From Steroidobacter denitrificans (GTDB lineage Bacteria > Pseudomonadota > Gammaproteobacteria > Steroidobacterales > Steroidobacteraceae), in the NCBI RefSeq assembly GCF_001579945.1, contig NZ_CP011971.1:2630001-2694000 (forward strand): a DNA stretch of 64,000 nucleotides. The letters are read 5' to 3'. Of this stretch, positions 48,391 to 58,725 are shown one piece after another (position 1 is the first letter of the stretch; each line of letters begins with the position of its first letter). The notes under the pieces were generated by a model that did no database searches, was not told the DNA's origin, and was given only the letters and a program-made list of their open reading frames with translations. Both the position numbers and the translations under genes were made by a program.

Positions 48391-49089
48391 ATGAAACCAC
48401 TTGCCTATATCGCCATCGCCTCGCTTGCCGCCACCGCCGGCTTCGGCCTCTACCGGTATGCCCTGGTGCCGTCTCACCCTCCGGAGAGCCAGGCCATCCC
48501 GTTTTCCGGCTTTCAGGCCTCGCCGCCCGGCGCCGCCGCGCAGGCTGCGGCGTTGGCGCCCGGAGTCCCGGCGGAATTGCCCGATTTCACGCTCGCCGAC
48601 CTGGAAGGCATCCCACGCTCGATCAGGAGCTGGCCTGGAAAATCCATGATCGTGAATTTCTGGGCCACCTGGTGCGCCCCCTGCCGGCGGGAAATTCCCC
48701 TACTGAACCAGCTCCAGCAGCAGCATGCGGACACGGGCTTCCAGGTCGTGGGCGTCGCGGTCGATTTTCACGACGATGTCCTGCGCTATGCACAGGACAT
48801 CGGTATCCGCTATCCCATCCTCATCGGCGAACAGGATGGCCTGGACGCCGTCAGCCGATTCGGTCAAGGCGGGCTCGGTTTTCCATTCACGGTCTTCACC
48901 GACCGGCAACACCGCATCGTGATGTTCCATCTCGGCGAGCTCCATGCCGAGCAGGCGCAGATACTGCTGGATGCGGTAACCCAGGTCGACCAGGGCGAGC
49001 TGACGCCCGCACAGGCACGCGCCGCGGCTGCTCGCCGGCTGACCGCCCTGGAGGCCCGGGCAGCTCGGCCGGACGCGCCACCGCTCTGA
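48391..49089 (+). CDS. TlpA-like periplasmic thioredoxin
   Basis: The protein has 232 residues: an N-terminal membrane anchor ([23 protein letters not shown]), then an AhpC/TSA-Redoxin type domain with the active site [18 protein letters not shown] and the cis-Pro region [18 protein letters not shown]. TlpA/ResA-like proteins reduce disulfides in the periplasm, for instance in cytochrome or copper-site maturation. It begins one base after the dsbD stop, so DsbD is its probable electron donor. The C-terminus is Ala/Arg-rich. Confidence 0.9.
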   Translation: MKPLAYIAIASLAATAGFGLYRYALVPSHPPESQAIPFSGFQASPPGAAAQAAALAPGVPAELPDFTLADLEGIPRSIRSWPGKSMIVNFWATWCAPCRREIPLLNQLQQQHADTGFQVVGVAVDFHDDVLRYAQDIGIRYPILIGEQDGLDAVSRFGQGGLGFPFTVFTDRQHRIVMFHLGELHAEQAQILLDAVTQVDQGELTPAQARAAAARRLTALEARAARPDAPPL

Positions 49090-49264
49090 TATATTCCCCT
49101 TCGCTCTGTATCGGCTGCGATTCCCGGCGGCGGCCCCGATGATCCGGCATTGGGTAAAATCGGCCTATTTCGCATCGAATGATCGCCAAATAGCACCCAA
49201 TCTGGTTAAATTCGCGCCTATTTACGCTGAAACCGACTGCTGTCGATCCGTTCGCGACGCCTAC

Positions 49265-49771
49265 ATGGCCCATGTATTACTCCTCAACGGCCCCAATCTG
49301 AACCTGCTCGGCAGCCGCGAGCCGGCGAAGTACGGTCGTGCCACGCTGCCGCAGATCATCGCTCGCACGACCGTGCTGGCCGCGGAACTGGGCCATCGGC
49401 TGTCCGCCTTTCAGAGCAATGCGGAGGCGGAACTGATCGCCCGGATCCAGGCGGCGCCGGCCGAGCAGATCGCATTCATCATTTTCAATCCGGCGGCGTT
49501 CACGCATACCAGCATCGCGCTGCGCGATGCGCTGCTAGCGGTCAAGATTCCCTTCATCGAAGTACACCTGAGCAATGTGCATGCACGGGAATCGTTTCGG
49601 CATCATTCATATTTCTCGGACATCGCCCTGGGAACCATCACCGGCTTGGGTGCGCTGGGCTACGAACTGGCGCTGCATGCCGCGGCGCAGCAGCTTGCCT
49701 CGATGACCGAAGCCGCAGCGCCCCCGCAGCCCGCCCGGCGCCCCTCCAGCCGCGGCAAGTCGCCGAGATAA
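49265..49771 (+). CDS. aroQ: 3-dehydroquinate dehydratase, type II
   Basis: The protein has 168 residues. Type II pattern: [20 protein letters not shown] (catalytic Tyr in AKYG), [33 protein letters not shown], and [25 protein letters not shown] with the catalytic His. It carries out the third step of the shikimate pathway. The C-terminal 20 residues ([17 protein letters not shown]) are a disordered tail. ATG 49265 was chosen over the open upstream frame. It precedes accB, a very common order. Confidence 0.96.
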   Translation: MAHVLLLNGPNLNLLGSREPAKYGRATLPQIIARTTVLAAELGHRLSAFQSNAEAELIARIQAAPAEQIAFIIFNPAAFTHTSIALRDALLAVKIPFIEVHLSNVHARESFRHHSYFSDIALGTITGLGALGYELALHAAAQQLASMTEAAAPPQPARRPSSRGKSPR

Positions 49772-49791
49772 CGACAATAAAAGAGGACTCC

Positions 49792-50244
49792 ATGGATATA
49801 CGCAAGGTAAAGAAGCTGATCGAGTTGCTGGAGGAATCGGGTATCGCGGAAATCGAGATTCGCGAGGGCGAGGAATCGGTACGCATCAGCCGCTATTCGA
49901 CCAGTGCGGCCGCCCAGGCTCCGGCCTACGCATACGCCGCCCCGCCCGCGCCGCTTGCCGCAGCCCCGCCGGCAGCTCCGGCGGCCGCGCCGCCGCTTGC
50001 CGCGAAAGCCGATCACACCGTCACCGCACCCATGGTCGGTACCTACTATTCGGCCGCCGCGCCTGGCGCGAAGCCCTTCGTCGACCTCGGCAGCGAGGTC
50101 AATGTCGGGGATACGCTCTGCATCATCGAAGCCATGAAGATGATGAATCAGATCGAATCCGACAAGGCCGGCCGTGTCACTTCCGTACTCGTCAAGAACG
50201 GCGATCCGGTGGAATTCGGCCAGCCGCTGTTCACCATCGAATAA
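49792..50244 (+). CDS. accB: Acetyl-CoA carboxylase biotin carboxyl carrier protein
   Basis: The protein has 150 residues. The N-terminal part ([33 protein letters not shown]) is followed by an Ala/Pro linker (about 40-72) and the biotinyl domain with the biotinylated Lys in [16 protein letters not shown]. It carries carboxybiotin between AccC and AccAD in fatty-acid synthesis. AAGAGGA is its ribosome site. It lies 20 bp after aroQ. Confidence 0.98.
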   Translation: MDIRKVKKLIELLEESGIAEIEIREGEESVRISRYSTSAAAQAPAYAYAAPPAPLAAAPPAAPAAAPPLAAKADHTVTAPMVGTYYSAAAPGAKPFVDLGSEVNVGDTLCIIEAMKMMNQIESDKAGRVTSVLVKNGDPVEFGQPLFTIE

Positions 50245-50350
50245 CGTCCGCCCCCGAACCGCGAACAGGGACCGAAGTGATCCCATGCCCGCAAGCTGCG
50301 GTCCGCCCGGTCCCGCGCGAGGCGCCTGGCCCTGCCGATCCTGAAGAACC

Positions 50351-51694
50351 ATGCTCGAAAAAGTAGTCATTGCCAACCGCGGGGAAATAGCGCTGCGCAT
50401 CCTGCGCGCCTGCCGCGAACTCGGCATCAAGACAGTCGCGGTGCACTCCACCGCCGACTTCAACCTCCAGCACGTCCTGCTGGCGGATGAATCGGTATGC
50501 ATCGGCCCGCCGGCCTCCAAGGACAGTTACTTGAACATGCCGGCGATCATCAGCGCGGCGGAAGTGACCGACTCCGTCGCCATCCATCCCGGCTACGGCT
50601 TTCTTTCCGAGAACGCCGATTTCGCCGAACGTGTCGAGAAAAGCGGCTTCATTTTCGTCGGTCCCAAAGCCGAAACGATCCGCCTGATGGGTGACAAGGT
50701 GTCCGCCATCCGCCTCATGAAGGCTGCCGGCGTGCCCTGCGTCCCCGGCTCGGGCGGCCCGCTCGGCGGCGAACCCGATGAGAATTTCCGTATTGCACGC
50801 GAGTTGGGCTATCCCGTCATCATCAAGGCCGCCGGCGGCGGCGGCGGGCGCGGCATGCGTGTGGTACACAGCGAAGCCACCTTGCTGAACGCCATCAATG
50901 TCACCCAGGCCGAGGCGGCGGCGGCCTTCGGCAATCCCGAGGTCTACATGGAGAAGTTCCTCGAAAAACCGCGCCATATCGAAATCCAGGTTCTCGCGGA
51001 TCATTACGGCAACGTGGTGCATCTAGGCGAGCGCGACTGTTCGCTGCAGCGCCGCCATCAGAAGGTGATCGAGGAGGCTCCGGCGCCGGGCATCAGCGTG
51101 AAGCAACGCAAGTCGATCGGCGATCGCTGTATCGCCGCCTGCCGCGAAGTGGGCTATCGCGGTGCCGGCACCCTGGAATTCCTGTACCAGGACGGCGAAT
51201 TCTATTTCATCGAAATGAATACGCGCGTGCAGGTCGAACATCCGGTCACCGAACAGATCACCGGCATCGACATCGTCAAGGCGCAGTTGCGCATCGCCGC
51301 GGGCGAGCGGCTGCCCTGGGCCCAGAACGATATCGTGTTTCGCGGTCATGCCATCGAATGCCGCATCAACGCCGAAGATCCGAACGGATTCATTCCCTCA
51401 CCCGGTCCGATCAAGCTGTTCCATGCACCCGGGGGACCCGGCATACGCATCGACAGTCATCTCTACAGCGGCTACACCGTTCCACCTCACTACGATTCCA
51501 TGATCGGCAAGGTGATCGCCTATGGCGAGGATCGCGATACGGCGATCGTGCGCATGAAGAACGCCCTGTCGGAAATGGTGATCGAGGGGATCAAGACCAA
51601 CATCCCACTGCACCAGGAAATATTCAATCACGCTGCCTTCAAGGCCGGCGGATTGGATATCCACTACCTGGAACGCCGCTTGGGGATCAAGTAG
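50351..51694 (+). CDS. accC: Acetyl-CoA carboxylase biotin carboxylase subunit
   Basis: The protein has 447 residues, standard for AccC. Biotin carboxylase N-domain ([33 protein letters not shown]), ATP-grasp ([20 protein letters not shown]) and C-domain ([15 protein letters not shown]) are all intact. It carboxylates biotin on AccB using bicarbonate and ATP. It follows accB by 106 bp. Confidence 0.99.
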   Translation: MLEKVVIANRGEIALRILRACRELGIKTVAVHSTADFNLQHVLLADESVCIGPPASKDSYLNMPAIISAAEVTDSVAIHPGYGFLSENADFAERVEKSGFIFVGPKAETIRLMGDKVSAIRLMKAAGVPCVPGSGGPLGGEPDENFRIARELGYPVIIKAAGGGGGRGMRVVHSEATLLNAINVTQAEAAAAFGNPEVYMEKFLEKPRHIEIQVLADHYGNVVHLGERDCSLQRRHQKVIEEAPAPGISVKQRKSIGDRCIAACREVGYRGAGTLEFLYQDGEFYFIEMNTRVQVEHPVTEQITGIDIVKAQLRIAAGERLPWAQNDIVFRGHAIECRINAEDPNGFIPSPGPIKLFHAPGGPGIRIDSHLYSGYTVPPHYDSMIGKVIAYGEDRDTAIVRMKNALSEMVIEGIKTNIPLHQEIFNHAAFKAGGLDIHYLERRLGIK

Positions 51695-51710
51695 CAACGG
51701 CCATCGTCGC

Positions 51711-52718
51711 ATGGCTTTCCTGCAACTCAGTATCGATATCGGCGCTGCGGAACCCGCGCCCTTCGAGGATGCGCTGCTGGCGGCCGGTGCCTTGTCCATC
51801 ACCTTGCAGGACGCCGCCGACGATCCCGTGCTGGAGCCCGCTCCCGGCACGACTCCGCTGTGGCCCTGCGTGCGCATCCAGGCGCTGTTCGATGAGCACT
51901 GCGATGCCGAGGCACTGCGTCTCATCATCGACATCGTGCAGCAAGGCATGCGCCGGGATCCAGAAGCTGCCCGGTCCGCTGACGGGGTGCAGATGCCGCA
52001 CATCCGCCCCCGTTTCGAGATCCTCGCCGATCGTGCCTGGGAGCGCGAATGGCTCAAGGATTTCCAGCCCATGCGCTTCGGCCGCCGGCTCTGGATCTGT
52101 CCCGGCGGCCAACGCCCCCCGTCCGAGAACACGGCGACGCCGGCCTGCCTGGTCGAACTCGACCCCGGCCTGGCCTTCGGCACCGGCACGCATCCTACGA
52201 CGGCGCTCTGCCTGGCATGGCTCGATGGCGCCGAGCTGCATAATCAACGGATCATCGACTACGGCTGCGGATCGGGCGTACTGGCCATCGCCGCCCTGAA
52301 ACTGGGTGCGCGCCGCGCCGTCGCCATCGATATCGATCCGCAGGCCTTGCTGGCGACACGGGACAATGCCGAGCGCAATGCCGTGGATGACCGGTTGAGC
52401 ATCCATCTGGCGGGGACCGAAGCCATGGAGCCCGCCGATATCCTGCTGGCAAACATTCTTGCCGAACCACTCCAAGCGCTCGCCGCCACGTTCGCACAGC
52501 GGGTCGTTCCCGGGGGCAGACTGGTGCTCTCGGGACTGCTGCACAGTCAGGCGTCCGCCGTAGCACGCTGCTATGCGCCATGGTTCGACCTCCAGCCGCC
52601 GGTCCTGCAGATCCCGTCATGCGCAGAGACGGATGCCGGCCCAGAATCAAACCCCGGGCCAGATTCCGGACCGGATCCGTGGGTGCGCCTGGACGGCACC
52701 CGGCGCCGGAGCGCATGA
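51711..52718 (+). CDS. prmA: Ribosomal protein L11 methyltransferase
   Basis: The protein has 335 residues. The N-terminal substrate-recognition domain (MAFLQLSIDIGAAEPAPFEDALLAAGALSITLQDA) is followed by the methyltransferase domain with DPGLAFGTGTHPTTALCLAWL, IIDYGCGSGVLAIAALKLG (motif I) and ANILAEPLQALA. PrmA trimethylates L11. The C-terminal tail (ETDAGPESNPGPDSGPDPW...) is longer and more acidic than usual. It lies 16 bp after accC. Confidence 0.95.
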   Translation: MAFLQLSIDIGAAEPAPFEDALLAAGALSITLQDAADDPVLEPAPGTTPLWPCVRIQALFDEHCDAEALRLIIDIVQQGMRRDPEAARSADGVQMPHIRPRFEILADRAWEREWLKDFQPMRFGRRLWICPGGQRPPSENTATPACLVELDPGLAFGTGTHPTTALCLAWLDGAELHNQRIIDYGCGSGVLAIAALKLGARRAVAIDIDPQALLATRDNAERNAVDDRLSIHLAGTEAMEPADILLANILAEPLQALAATFAQRVVPGGRLVLSGLLHSQASAVARCYAPWFDLQPPVLQIPSCAETDAGPESNPGPDSGPDPWVRLDGTRRRSA

Positions 52719-52722
52719 ACCC

Positions 52723-53958
52723 ATGCTGACCCAGTGCCCCCAATGCCGCACGACATTTCGCATCACCCGCGAGATCCTGCGTATCGCCGATGGACAGGTG
52801 CGCTGCGGCCGTTGTCAGACTCAGTTCGACGCGCTGGAACGATTGTTCGAGGAACAGGACGATCTGGATATTCCGCCCGGCCGCTTGCTGCGCGAATCCG
52901 GCACACCCGCTCCCCAGGAGCCGGACACACCATCCTTCTTTCGCCCATCCGTCGCGTCATCGCCCGAGGCCCTGAATGACGCCGCCGGCAGCGGCGCGGA
53001 CGAGGTCATGGACGACGTTATGGACGATGCCTGGGCCGATATCCTGAGCGGCGGCACAGACGGCGCCTTGGACAACGTCTTGACCGATACCTGGAACGAC
53101 GCCTCGAGGGATCCTCCGGACGATGCTTCGAGCGATATTCGGGCCACGGACTTCGAACCGGAACCGATCTACGAAATCGAAGTCGATGCCTCGCATGAGG
53201 AAATCACCCTGGAAGGCCGCCGAATCGAAATCAGCGGTACCTATCAGGTGATGGACGATACCGGCCGCGGCAGACTGGAGGTGCGCGAAGAAAGCTTCCA
53301 GGAAGAATGGGCCGAGATCGACGAGCCGGAGCCTGACGCCGTGGAGAGTCCATCCTGGCCGGCAAGCGATGCCGCCCCGGCAGCCGATGCTACCCCGGCG
53401 GCCGAGGAGGACGAAGATCTCCTGCCGGCCCCCCGGCCCCGCCGCAGCGCCCTGCGGTGGAAAATCCTGTTTCTGCCGCTCATTCTGGTTCTGGCCGCGC
53501 AAGTGATTCACGCCAACCGCGCCGTGCTCGCACGCCATCCGCGCCTGGGGCCGCCGCTGACCGGGATTTATCGGCTCCTGAGCCTGGATCTGCAACCCGA
53601 ATGGGATCTGCATGCCTATGAGGTGCGTCAGTGGGGCATCGTTTCCGACCCCGCAACACCCGGCATGCTCAGGGTGCGCGCCAGCATCCGCAACCTGGCC
53701 GGCTTCCCGCAGCCCTATCCTTTGTTGAAGCTGGTGCTGGAGGATCGCTGGGGCGAGCAGGTGCGTGCGCGCAACTTCGAACCCGCCGAATATCTCGATC
53801 CCGGCATTGCACCGGATCGCCTGCTCGCCCCCGCCCAAACCGCGAATGCCACGATCGTCATCGTCGATCCCGGACCGGATGCCGAAGGCTTTCACTTCGA
53901 TGTATGTCTGCGCGGCTCCGCGGGACCGGTATGCGCGGCCGATCTTCCCGGGCGCTGA
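52723..53958 (+). CDS. Zinc-ribbon and DUF3426 membrane protein
   Basis: The protein has 411 residues. It starts with an MJ0042-type zinc ribbon (MLTQCPQCRTTFRITREIL, VRCGRCQTQF, four Cys), then a long acidic low-complexity region (about 85-220, Asp/Ala-rich repeats such as MDDVMDDAW), a single membrane helix (ILFLPLILVLAAQVIHANRA, about 248-268) and the DUF3426 domain at the C-terminus. The function of the family is not known. It starts 4 bp after prmA, as in many gamma- and betaproteobacteria. The acidic region is longer than I would expect. Confidence 0.88.
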   Translation: MLTQCPQCRTTFRITREILRIADGQVRCGRCQTQFDALERLFEEQDDLDIPPGRLLRESGTPAPQEPDTPSFFRPSVASSPEALNDAAGSGADEVMDDVMDDAWADILSGGTDGALDNVLTDTWNDASRDPPDDASSDIRATDFEPEPIYEIEVDASHEEITLEGRRIEISGTYQVMDDTGRGRLEVREESFQEEWAEIDEPEPDAVESPSWPASDAAPAADATPAAEEDEDLLPAPRPRRSALRWKILFLPLILVLAAQVIHANRAVLARHPRLGPPLTGIYRLLSLDLQPEWDLHAYEVRQWGIVSDPATPGMLRVRASIRNLAGFPQPYPLLKLVLEDRWGEQVRARNFEPAEYLDPGIAPDRLLAPAQTANATIVIVDPGPDAEGFHFDVCLRGSAGPVCAADLPGR

Positions 53959-53987
53959 TATCCGGGCATTGATGTCCGGACGTCGAC

Positions 53988-55001
53988 ATGCGTATCGGTC
54001 CCTACGAACTTGTCAACAACCTGGCGCTCGCCCCCATGGCGGGGGTGACCGACCTGCCGTTTCGGCTGTTGTGCCGCCGCATGGGCGCCGGCATTGCGGC
54101 GGGAGAAATGCTGACCTCCGCGACACATCTGTGGCGCACGCCGAAATCCCGCCGCCGCATGGATCGCCGTGGTGAGGCCGAGCCGCGTATCGTGCAGATC
54201 GTCGGCGGCGAACCGCGCATGATGGCCGAGGCGGCCAGACGCAATGTCGATACAGGCGCGCAGATCATCGACATCAATATGGGCTGTCCGGCAAAAAAAG
54301 TCTGTAACAAGGCGGCCGGCTCGGCGCTGATGAAAGATGAAGCGCTGGTGCGCGCAATCCTGGAAGCCGTGGTTACAGCGGTCGACGTGCCGGTGACCTT
54401 GAAGATGCGCACCGGCTGGGATGAGGCGAATCGCAACGCGGTCGCCATCGCTCTCATGGCCGAAGCGATCGGGGTTCAAGCCCTGGCCGTGCATGGGCGC
54501 ACCCGCGCATGCCTGTATCGCGGCAGTGCCGAATACGACACGATCCGCAAAGTCTGTCGGAGCGTCTCCATTCCGGTTTTCGCCAATGGAGACATCGACT
54601 CCCCGCACAAAGCGAAGTTTGTACTTGAACAAACCGGCGCACAGGGCCTGATGATCGGCCGCGCCGCGCAAGGAAGACCATGGATTTTTCGCGAAATCGA
54701 CACCTATCTACGTACCGGCGTCGTGCTTCCCGAACCTTCGGCGGCCGAAGTCCGTGATATCATGCTTGCACATTTACACGACCTGCACACCTTCCATGGA
54801 GGTGCTGCGGGCGTCCGAGCGGCGCGTAAACACATCGACTGGTATGCGAAAGACCGCGCCCGGACACATGTCTTGCGCCTTGCCGTGATGCGCGCGGAAG
54901 ATGCATCCGGCCAACTGGCCTGCGCGCAAGCATATTTCGATGCACTGGCAGCAGAATCCGCGGCCCAGGACCGCGGCGGCGATCGTCCCGGCGGACATTA
55001 G
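53988..55001 (+). CDS. dusB: tRNA-dihydrouridine synthase DusB
   Basis: The protein has 337 residues. The TIM-barrel start MRIGPYELVNNLALAPMAGVTDLPFRLLCRRMGAG is typical of DusB; the FMN site and catalytic Cys lie in INMGCPAKKVCNKAAGSALM, with HGRTRACLYRGSAEYD, and GLMIGRAAQGRPWIF follows. It reduces uridine in the D-loop of tRNA. It heads the dusB-fis pair. Confidence 0.96.
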   Translation: MRIGPYELVNNLALAPMAGVTDLPFRLLCRRMGAGIAAGEMLTSATHLWRTPKSRRRMDRRGEAEPRIVQIVGGEPRMMAEAARRNVDTGAQIIDINMGCPAKKVCNKAAGSALMKDEALVRAILEAVVTAVDVPVTLKMRTGWDEANRNAVAIALMAEAIGVQALAVHGRTRACLYRGSAEYDTIRKVCRSVSIPVFANGDIDSPHKAKFVLEQTGAQGLMIGRAAQGRPWIFREIDTYLRTGVVLPEPSAAEVRDIMLAHLHDLHTFHGGAAGVRAARKHIDWYAKDRARTHVLRLAVMRAEDASGQLACAQAYFDALAAESAAQDRGGDRPGGH

Positions 55002-55016
55002 ATTTGGGGAGAGCCC

Positions 55017-55307
55017 ATGACACCGAGAAAAAAAACCAGTGTCCGCGGAGATTTTCTCGCGCGCCCCGCCTGCCGCACGATGCCGCTGCGGGCGATGACG
55101 GCGGAAGCACTCGAGGCTTATTTCGCGACACTCAACGGCCACAAACCGGGCCAACTCTACGATCTGGTGCTGCGCGAGGTCGAGGAGCCCCTGTTCAAGG
55201 CGGTGCTGGACTACGCGGCGGGCAATCAAAGCCGCGCAGCCGAAATCCTCGGCATCAGCCGCGGCACCCTGCGCAAGAAACTCAAGACTTACGGACTGAC
55301 GAACTGA
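55017..55307 (+). CDS. fis: DNA-binding protein Fis
   Basis: The protein has 96 residues. The C-terminal helix-turn-helix is [25 protein letters not shown], and [21 protein letters not shown] is the dimerisation helix. Fis bends DNA and regulates rRNA, recombination and many operons. It follows dusB by 15 bp, the classic gammaproteobacterial dusB-fis operon, and its stop lies one base before the purH start. Confidence 0.96.
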   Translation: MTPRKKTSVRGDFLARPACRTMPLRAMTAEALEAYFATLNGHKPGQLYDLVLREVEEPLFKAVLDYAAGNQSRAAEILGISRGTLRKKLKTYGLTN

Positions 55308-55308
55308 C

Positions 55309-56895
55309 GTGACCACACCCATACGCCGCGCTCTCCTGAGTGTCTCCGACAAGAACGGCCTGCTCGAATTCGCCCGCTCGCTGCATGAACGCGGCGTCAC
55401 GATCCTGTCCACGGGCGGCACCGCCAGCCTGCTCGAGAGCAACGGCATTCCCGTCACCCAGGTATCCAGTCATACCGGCTTTCCCGAGATCATGGACGGC
55501 CGCGTCAAGACGCTGCACCCCAGGATCCATGGCGGACTGCTGGGACGACGCCGGATCGACGCGGAGATCATGCGCGAGCATGACATCGAACCGATCGATC
55601 TGCTGGTCGTGAATCTGTATCCGTTCGCGGCCACCATCGCGCGGCCCGGTTGCTCCTTCGAGGAGGCGATCGAGAACATCGATATCGGCGGTCCGGCAAT
55701 GGTGCGTGCCGCAGCCAAGAATCATGACCGCGTCACCGTGGTCGTCGATCCCGGCGACTACGCCGGGGTGCTGGACGAACTGACGCACAACGGCGAGGTG
55801 TCCCTGGCCAGCCGCAAGCGTCTGGCGGCAAAGGCGTTCGCCCATACCGCGAATTACGACACTACGGTATCGGACTATCTGCAGCGTGCCCTGCAAGCGG
55901 ACGGCGCCGGCAGTGCAAGCGAGTTTCCAGCGGTCCTGACGCTGGGCTTCGACAAGCGCATCGATCTGCGCTACGGCGAAAACCCGCACCAGGCGGCAGC
56001 GTTCTATGCCACTCGCCCGGCCAGCGGCGCGCAGACGCCGGGCACCGGTGTCGGCAGCGCCCGGCAGCTGCAGGGCAAGGCGCTCTCGTACAACAACATT
56101 GCCGACAGCGACACCGCCTTCGAATGCGTGCGCCAATTTCTGGAGCCTGCCTGCGTCATCGTCAAACACGCCAACCCCTGCGGCGTCGCCGTGGGTGCCG
56201 ATACCCTCGAAGCCTATGACAAGGCGTATCGTACCGATCCGACCTCGGCCTTCGGCGGCATCATTGCTTTCAATCGTCCCCTGACCGCGGCAAACGCGCA
56301 CGCCATCCTGGATCGCCAGTTCGTCGAGGTGATCATTGCGCCGGACGCCGATGCCGACGCCCTGGAAATCTGCTCGCGCAAGGAGAATGTTCGTGTACTG
56401 GTCACCGGCGCTCCGGCTGCGAACACCGGGCAGCTCGAATATCGCAGCGTGAACGGAGGACTGCTGGTGCAGACGCGCGATGAGGGCATGGTGACGAGGA
56501 AGGATCTCAAGATCGTCACCCGGCGCCAGCCGACACCGCGCGAACTCGACGACCTGCTGTTCGCCTGGCAGGTCTGCAAATATGTCAAATCAAATGCCAT
56601 CGTCTATGCCAGGGATCGCATGACCGTCGGCGTCGGCGCCGGCCAGATGAGCCGCGTCGTTTCCAGCCGCATCGCCGCCATGAAGGCCAAGGATGAGGGG
56701 CTGGACGTTGCCGGCGCGATCATGGCCTCGGATGCCTTCTTTCCCTTCCGCGACGGACTGGATGTGGCCGCCGAGTTCGGCATCGAGGCGGTCATCCAGC
56801 CCGGCGGTTCCATGCGCGACAACGAGGTGATCGCGGCGGCCGATGAGCACGGCATGGCCATGGTACTGACCGGCATGCGCCACTTCCGGCATTGA
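55309..56895 (+). CDS. purH: Bifunctional AICAR transformylase/IMP cyclohydrolase
   Basis: The protein has 528 residues in two domains: MGS-like IMP cyclohydrolase ([38 protein letters not shown]) and AICAR transformylase ([70 protein letters not shown]). It does the last two steps of IMP synthesis. The start is GTG 55309, next to the fis stop, so expression may be coupled to the dusB-fis transcript. Confidence 0.98.
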   Translation: MTTPIRRALLSVSDKNGLLEFARSLHERGVTILSTGGTASLLESNGIPVTQVSSHTGFPEIMDGRVKTLHPRIHGGLLGRRRIDAEIMREHDIEPIDLLVVNLYPFAATIARPGCSFEEAIENIDIGGPAMVRAAAKNHDRVTVVVDPGDYAGVLDELTHNGEVSLASRKRLAAKAFAHTANYDTTVSDYLQRALQADGAGSASEFPAVLTLGFDKRIDLRYGENPHQAAAFYATRPASGAQTPGTGVGSARQLQGKALSYNNIADSDTAFECVRQFLEPACVIVKHANPCGVAVGADTLEAYDKAYRTDPTSAFGGIIAFNRPLTAANAHAILDRQFVEVIIAPDADADALEICSRKENVRVLVTGAPAANTGQLEYRSVNGGLLVQTRDEGMVTRKDLKIVTRRQPTPRELDDLLFAWQVCKYVKSNAIVYARDRMTVGVGAGQMSRVVSSRIAAMKAKDEGLDVAGAIMASDAFFPFRDGLDVAAEFGIEAVIQPGGSMRDNEVIAAADEHGMAMVLTGMRHFRH

Positions 56896-56933
56896 TTCCA
56901 GTTGTCGATACAACACTCCTGCAGCCATCCTCC

Positions 56934-58232
56934 ATGAAACTCCTGATCATCGGTGCCGGCGGACGCGAACATGCGCTGGCATGGAAGGCCGCGCAGTCCC
57001 CGCGCGTGAGCATCGTCTACGTCGCCCCGGGCAACGCCGGAACCTTGGCGGAGCCGCGCGTGCGCAATATCGACATCGCCGCCGACGATATCGATGCGCT
57101 GCTTGAATTTGCAGAGCGCGAACGCATCGACTTGACGATCGTCGGTCCGGAGGTGCCGCTGGTCCTCGGCGTCACCGACGCCTTCGAAGCCGCCGGCCTG
57201 CGCTGCTTCGGTCCGCGTCGCCTGGCGGCCCGCCTGGAAGGCTCCAAGGCCTATACCAAGGACTTCATGAAACGCCACGGCATTCCCACCGCGGCCTATG
57301 CCACATTCACCCGGGGGGACTTCGATGCCGGCTGGGTACACGCCCAGCGCCCGCCCCTGGTGGTCAAGGCCGACGGGCTGGCCGCCGGCAAGGGTGTGGT
57401 CATCTGCGCAACCACACAGCAGGCAGTGGCCAGTGTCGAGGCCATGTTCAGCGGACAGTTCGGCGCCGCCGGCCATACCGTCGTCGTCGAGGAATTCCTC
57501 GAGGGCGAGGAAGCCAGCTTCATCGCCATCGTCAGCGGTGAACACATCCTGCCGCTGGCCACCTCGCAGGATCACAAGCGTCGCGACGATGGCGATCGGG
57601 GACCCAACACCGGCGGCATGGGGGCCTACTCACCCGCTCCGGTCGTCACGCCCGCCATCCACGAGCGCATCATGGACGAAGTGATGCGGCCGACGGTTCG
57701 CGGTCTGATCGCCGACGGTACGCCCTATGTAGGTTTCCTGTACGCCGGATTGATGATCGGCGCCGACGGCACTCCCAAGGTTCTCGAGTTCAACTGCCGT
57801 TGCGGCGATCCCGAAACCCAGCCCATCCTGATGCGTCTGGAATCCGATCTGACCCTGCTGTGCGAGGCGGCGCTCGACGGCCGCCTCGATACGATGGAGG
57901 CTCGCTGGGATCCGCGCGCCGCACTCGGCGTCGTCCTGGCTGCCGGCGGCTATCCCGATCAGGTCCGCAGGGGAGACGTCATCCACGGCCTGGAAAACGC
58001 GGCGAAACTGCCGGGCAAGGTGTTCCATGCCGGCACCGCCATGGTCGAGGGCCGGCCCACCACGAACGGCGGCAGGGTGTTGTGCGCGGTCGGGCTCGGT
58101 GCCACGGTCGGCGAGGCGCAACGTGCCGCTTATGCGCTATGCGCTACGATCCACTGGGAAGATCAGCAATATCGCCGCGATATCGGCTACCGGGCGATCG
58201 CGCGCCATCCTTCAAATCCACATCGAAGCTGA
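56934..58232 (+). CDS. purD: Phosphoribosylamine--glycine ligase
   Basis: The protein has 432 residues. ATP-grasp enzyme with [82 protein letters not shown] and [19 protein letters not shown]. It forms glycinamide ribonucleotide. ATG 56934 was chosen. Its 3' end overlaps the 3' end of the DUF7009-like gene on the other strand by 89 bp. It lies 38 bp after purH. Confidence 0.97.
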   Translation: MKLLIIGAGGREHALAWKAAQSPRVSIVYVAPGNAGTLAEPRVRNIDIAADDIDALLEFAERERIDLTIVGPEVPLVLGVTDAFEAAGLRCFGPRRLAARLEGSKAYTKDFMKRHGIPTAAYATFTRGDFDAGWVHAQRPPLVVKADGLAAGKGVVICATTQQAVASVEAMFSGQFGAAGHTVVVEEFLEGEEASFIAIVSGEHILPLATSQDHKRRDDGDRGPNTGGMGAYSPAPVVTPAIHERIMDEVMRPTVRGLIADGTPYVGFLYAGLMIGADGTPKVLEFNCRCGDPETQPILMRLESDLTLLCEAALDGRLDTMEARWDPRAALGVVLAAGGYPDQVRRGDVIHGLENAAKLPGKVFHAGTAMVEGRPTTNGGRVLCAVGLGATVGEAQRAAYALCATIHWEDQQYRRDIGYRAIARHPSNPHRS

Positions 58233-58542
58233 CGACGATGTGGCCACCGCCGGGCGTCCCGCTGTCCGACAGCTCGAAGGCATGCTCGATACCTTCCTTG
58301 CTGGGCGGCGATCGCGCCAGGGATGTCAGTGCGTCACGCGGAATCGTCAGCCACAGGCCGGTCGGATCGCTGTCCAGCTGCCACTCGCCGATGACCGCCG
58401 CCGCCGGCCGTACACTCAGGGAAAATGAATGCTTCTGCGGCAAAGCCACCTTGAGCGTCACGGCTCCCCCGCTCAACAATCGATCCAATTCCAGGCGAGA
58501 CACCCGGCAACGCATCGCCTGTTCGGAAAATCTGACCCTCAT
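58144..58542 (-). CDS. Small DUF7009-like protein of unknown function
   Basis: The protein has 132 residues. The start MRVRFSEQAMRCRVSRLELDRLL recalls the DUF7009 family (short proteobacterial proteins with a MKIRxxxxSxRxRLxxxEV start); the recognition is from memory. No signal or membrane segment is seen. ATG 58542 has GGAGG about 10 bp upstream; the frame is open to 58638. Its last 89 bases overlap purD in the convergent direction. It is probably downstream of gst, across the hairpin at 58658-58722. Confidence 0.65.
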   Translation of the reverse strand: MRVRFSEQAMRCRVSRLELDRLLSGGAVTLKVALPQKHSFSLSVRPAAAVIGEWQLDSDPTGLWLTIPRDALTSLARSPPSKEGIEHAFELSDSGTPGGGHIVVSFDVDLKDGARSPGSRYRGDIADLPSGS

Positions 58543-58657
58543 GACGACCTGTCCTCCCGGCCCGGCACCATCTGTCCGGACTTCCAGGTCGACAAAGATA
58601 GCGCGAGATGGTGCGGACGGCATAGGCGTCCCGGACATTCAAGGTTGGCTTGACCCA

Positions 58658-58722
58658 TCCCGCTCATGGCCCCGGTCTGCCGTGAATCCCGAAGCCGCGG
58701 CAGACCGGGGCCATGAGCGGGA
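58658..58722. repeat. Perfect 25-bp inverted repeat (hairpin)
   Basis: Two exact 25-base complementary arms (58658-58682 and 58698-58722) flank a 15-base centre. The right edge is three bases from the gst stop codon on the minus strand. CGCTCATG lies three bases inside the outer edge, exactly as in the repeat at 27544-27614. No T-run follows on either strand. It may stop or protect gst mRNA, or it may be a mobile palindromic unit. Confidence 0.9.
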
Positions 58723-58725
58723 CAG

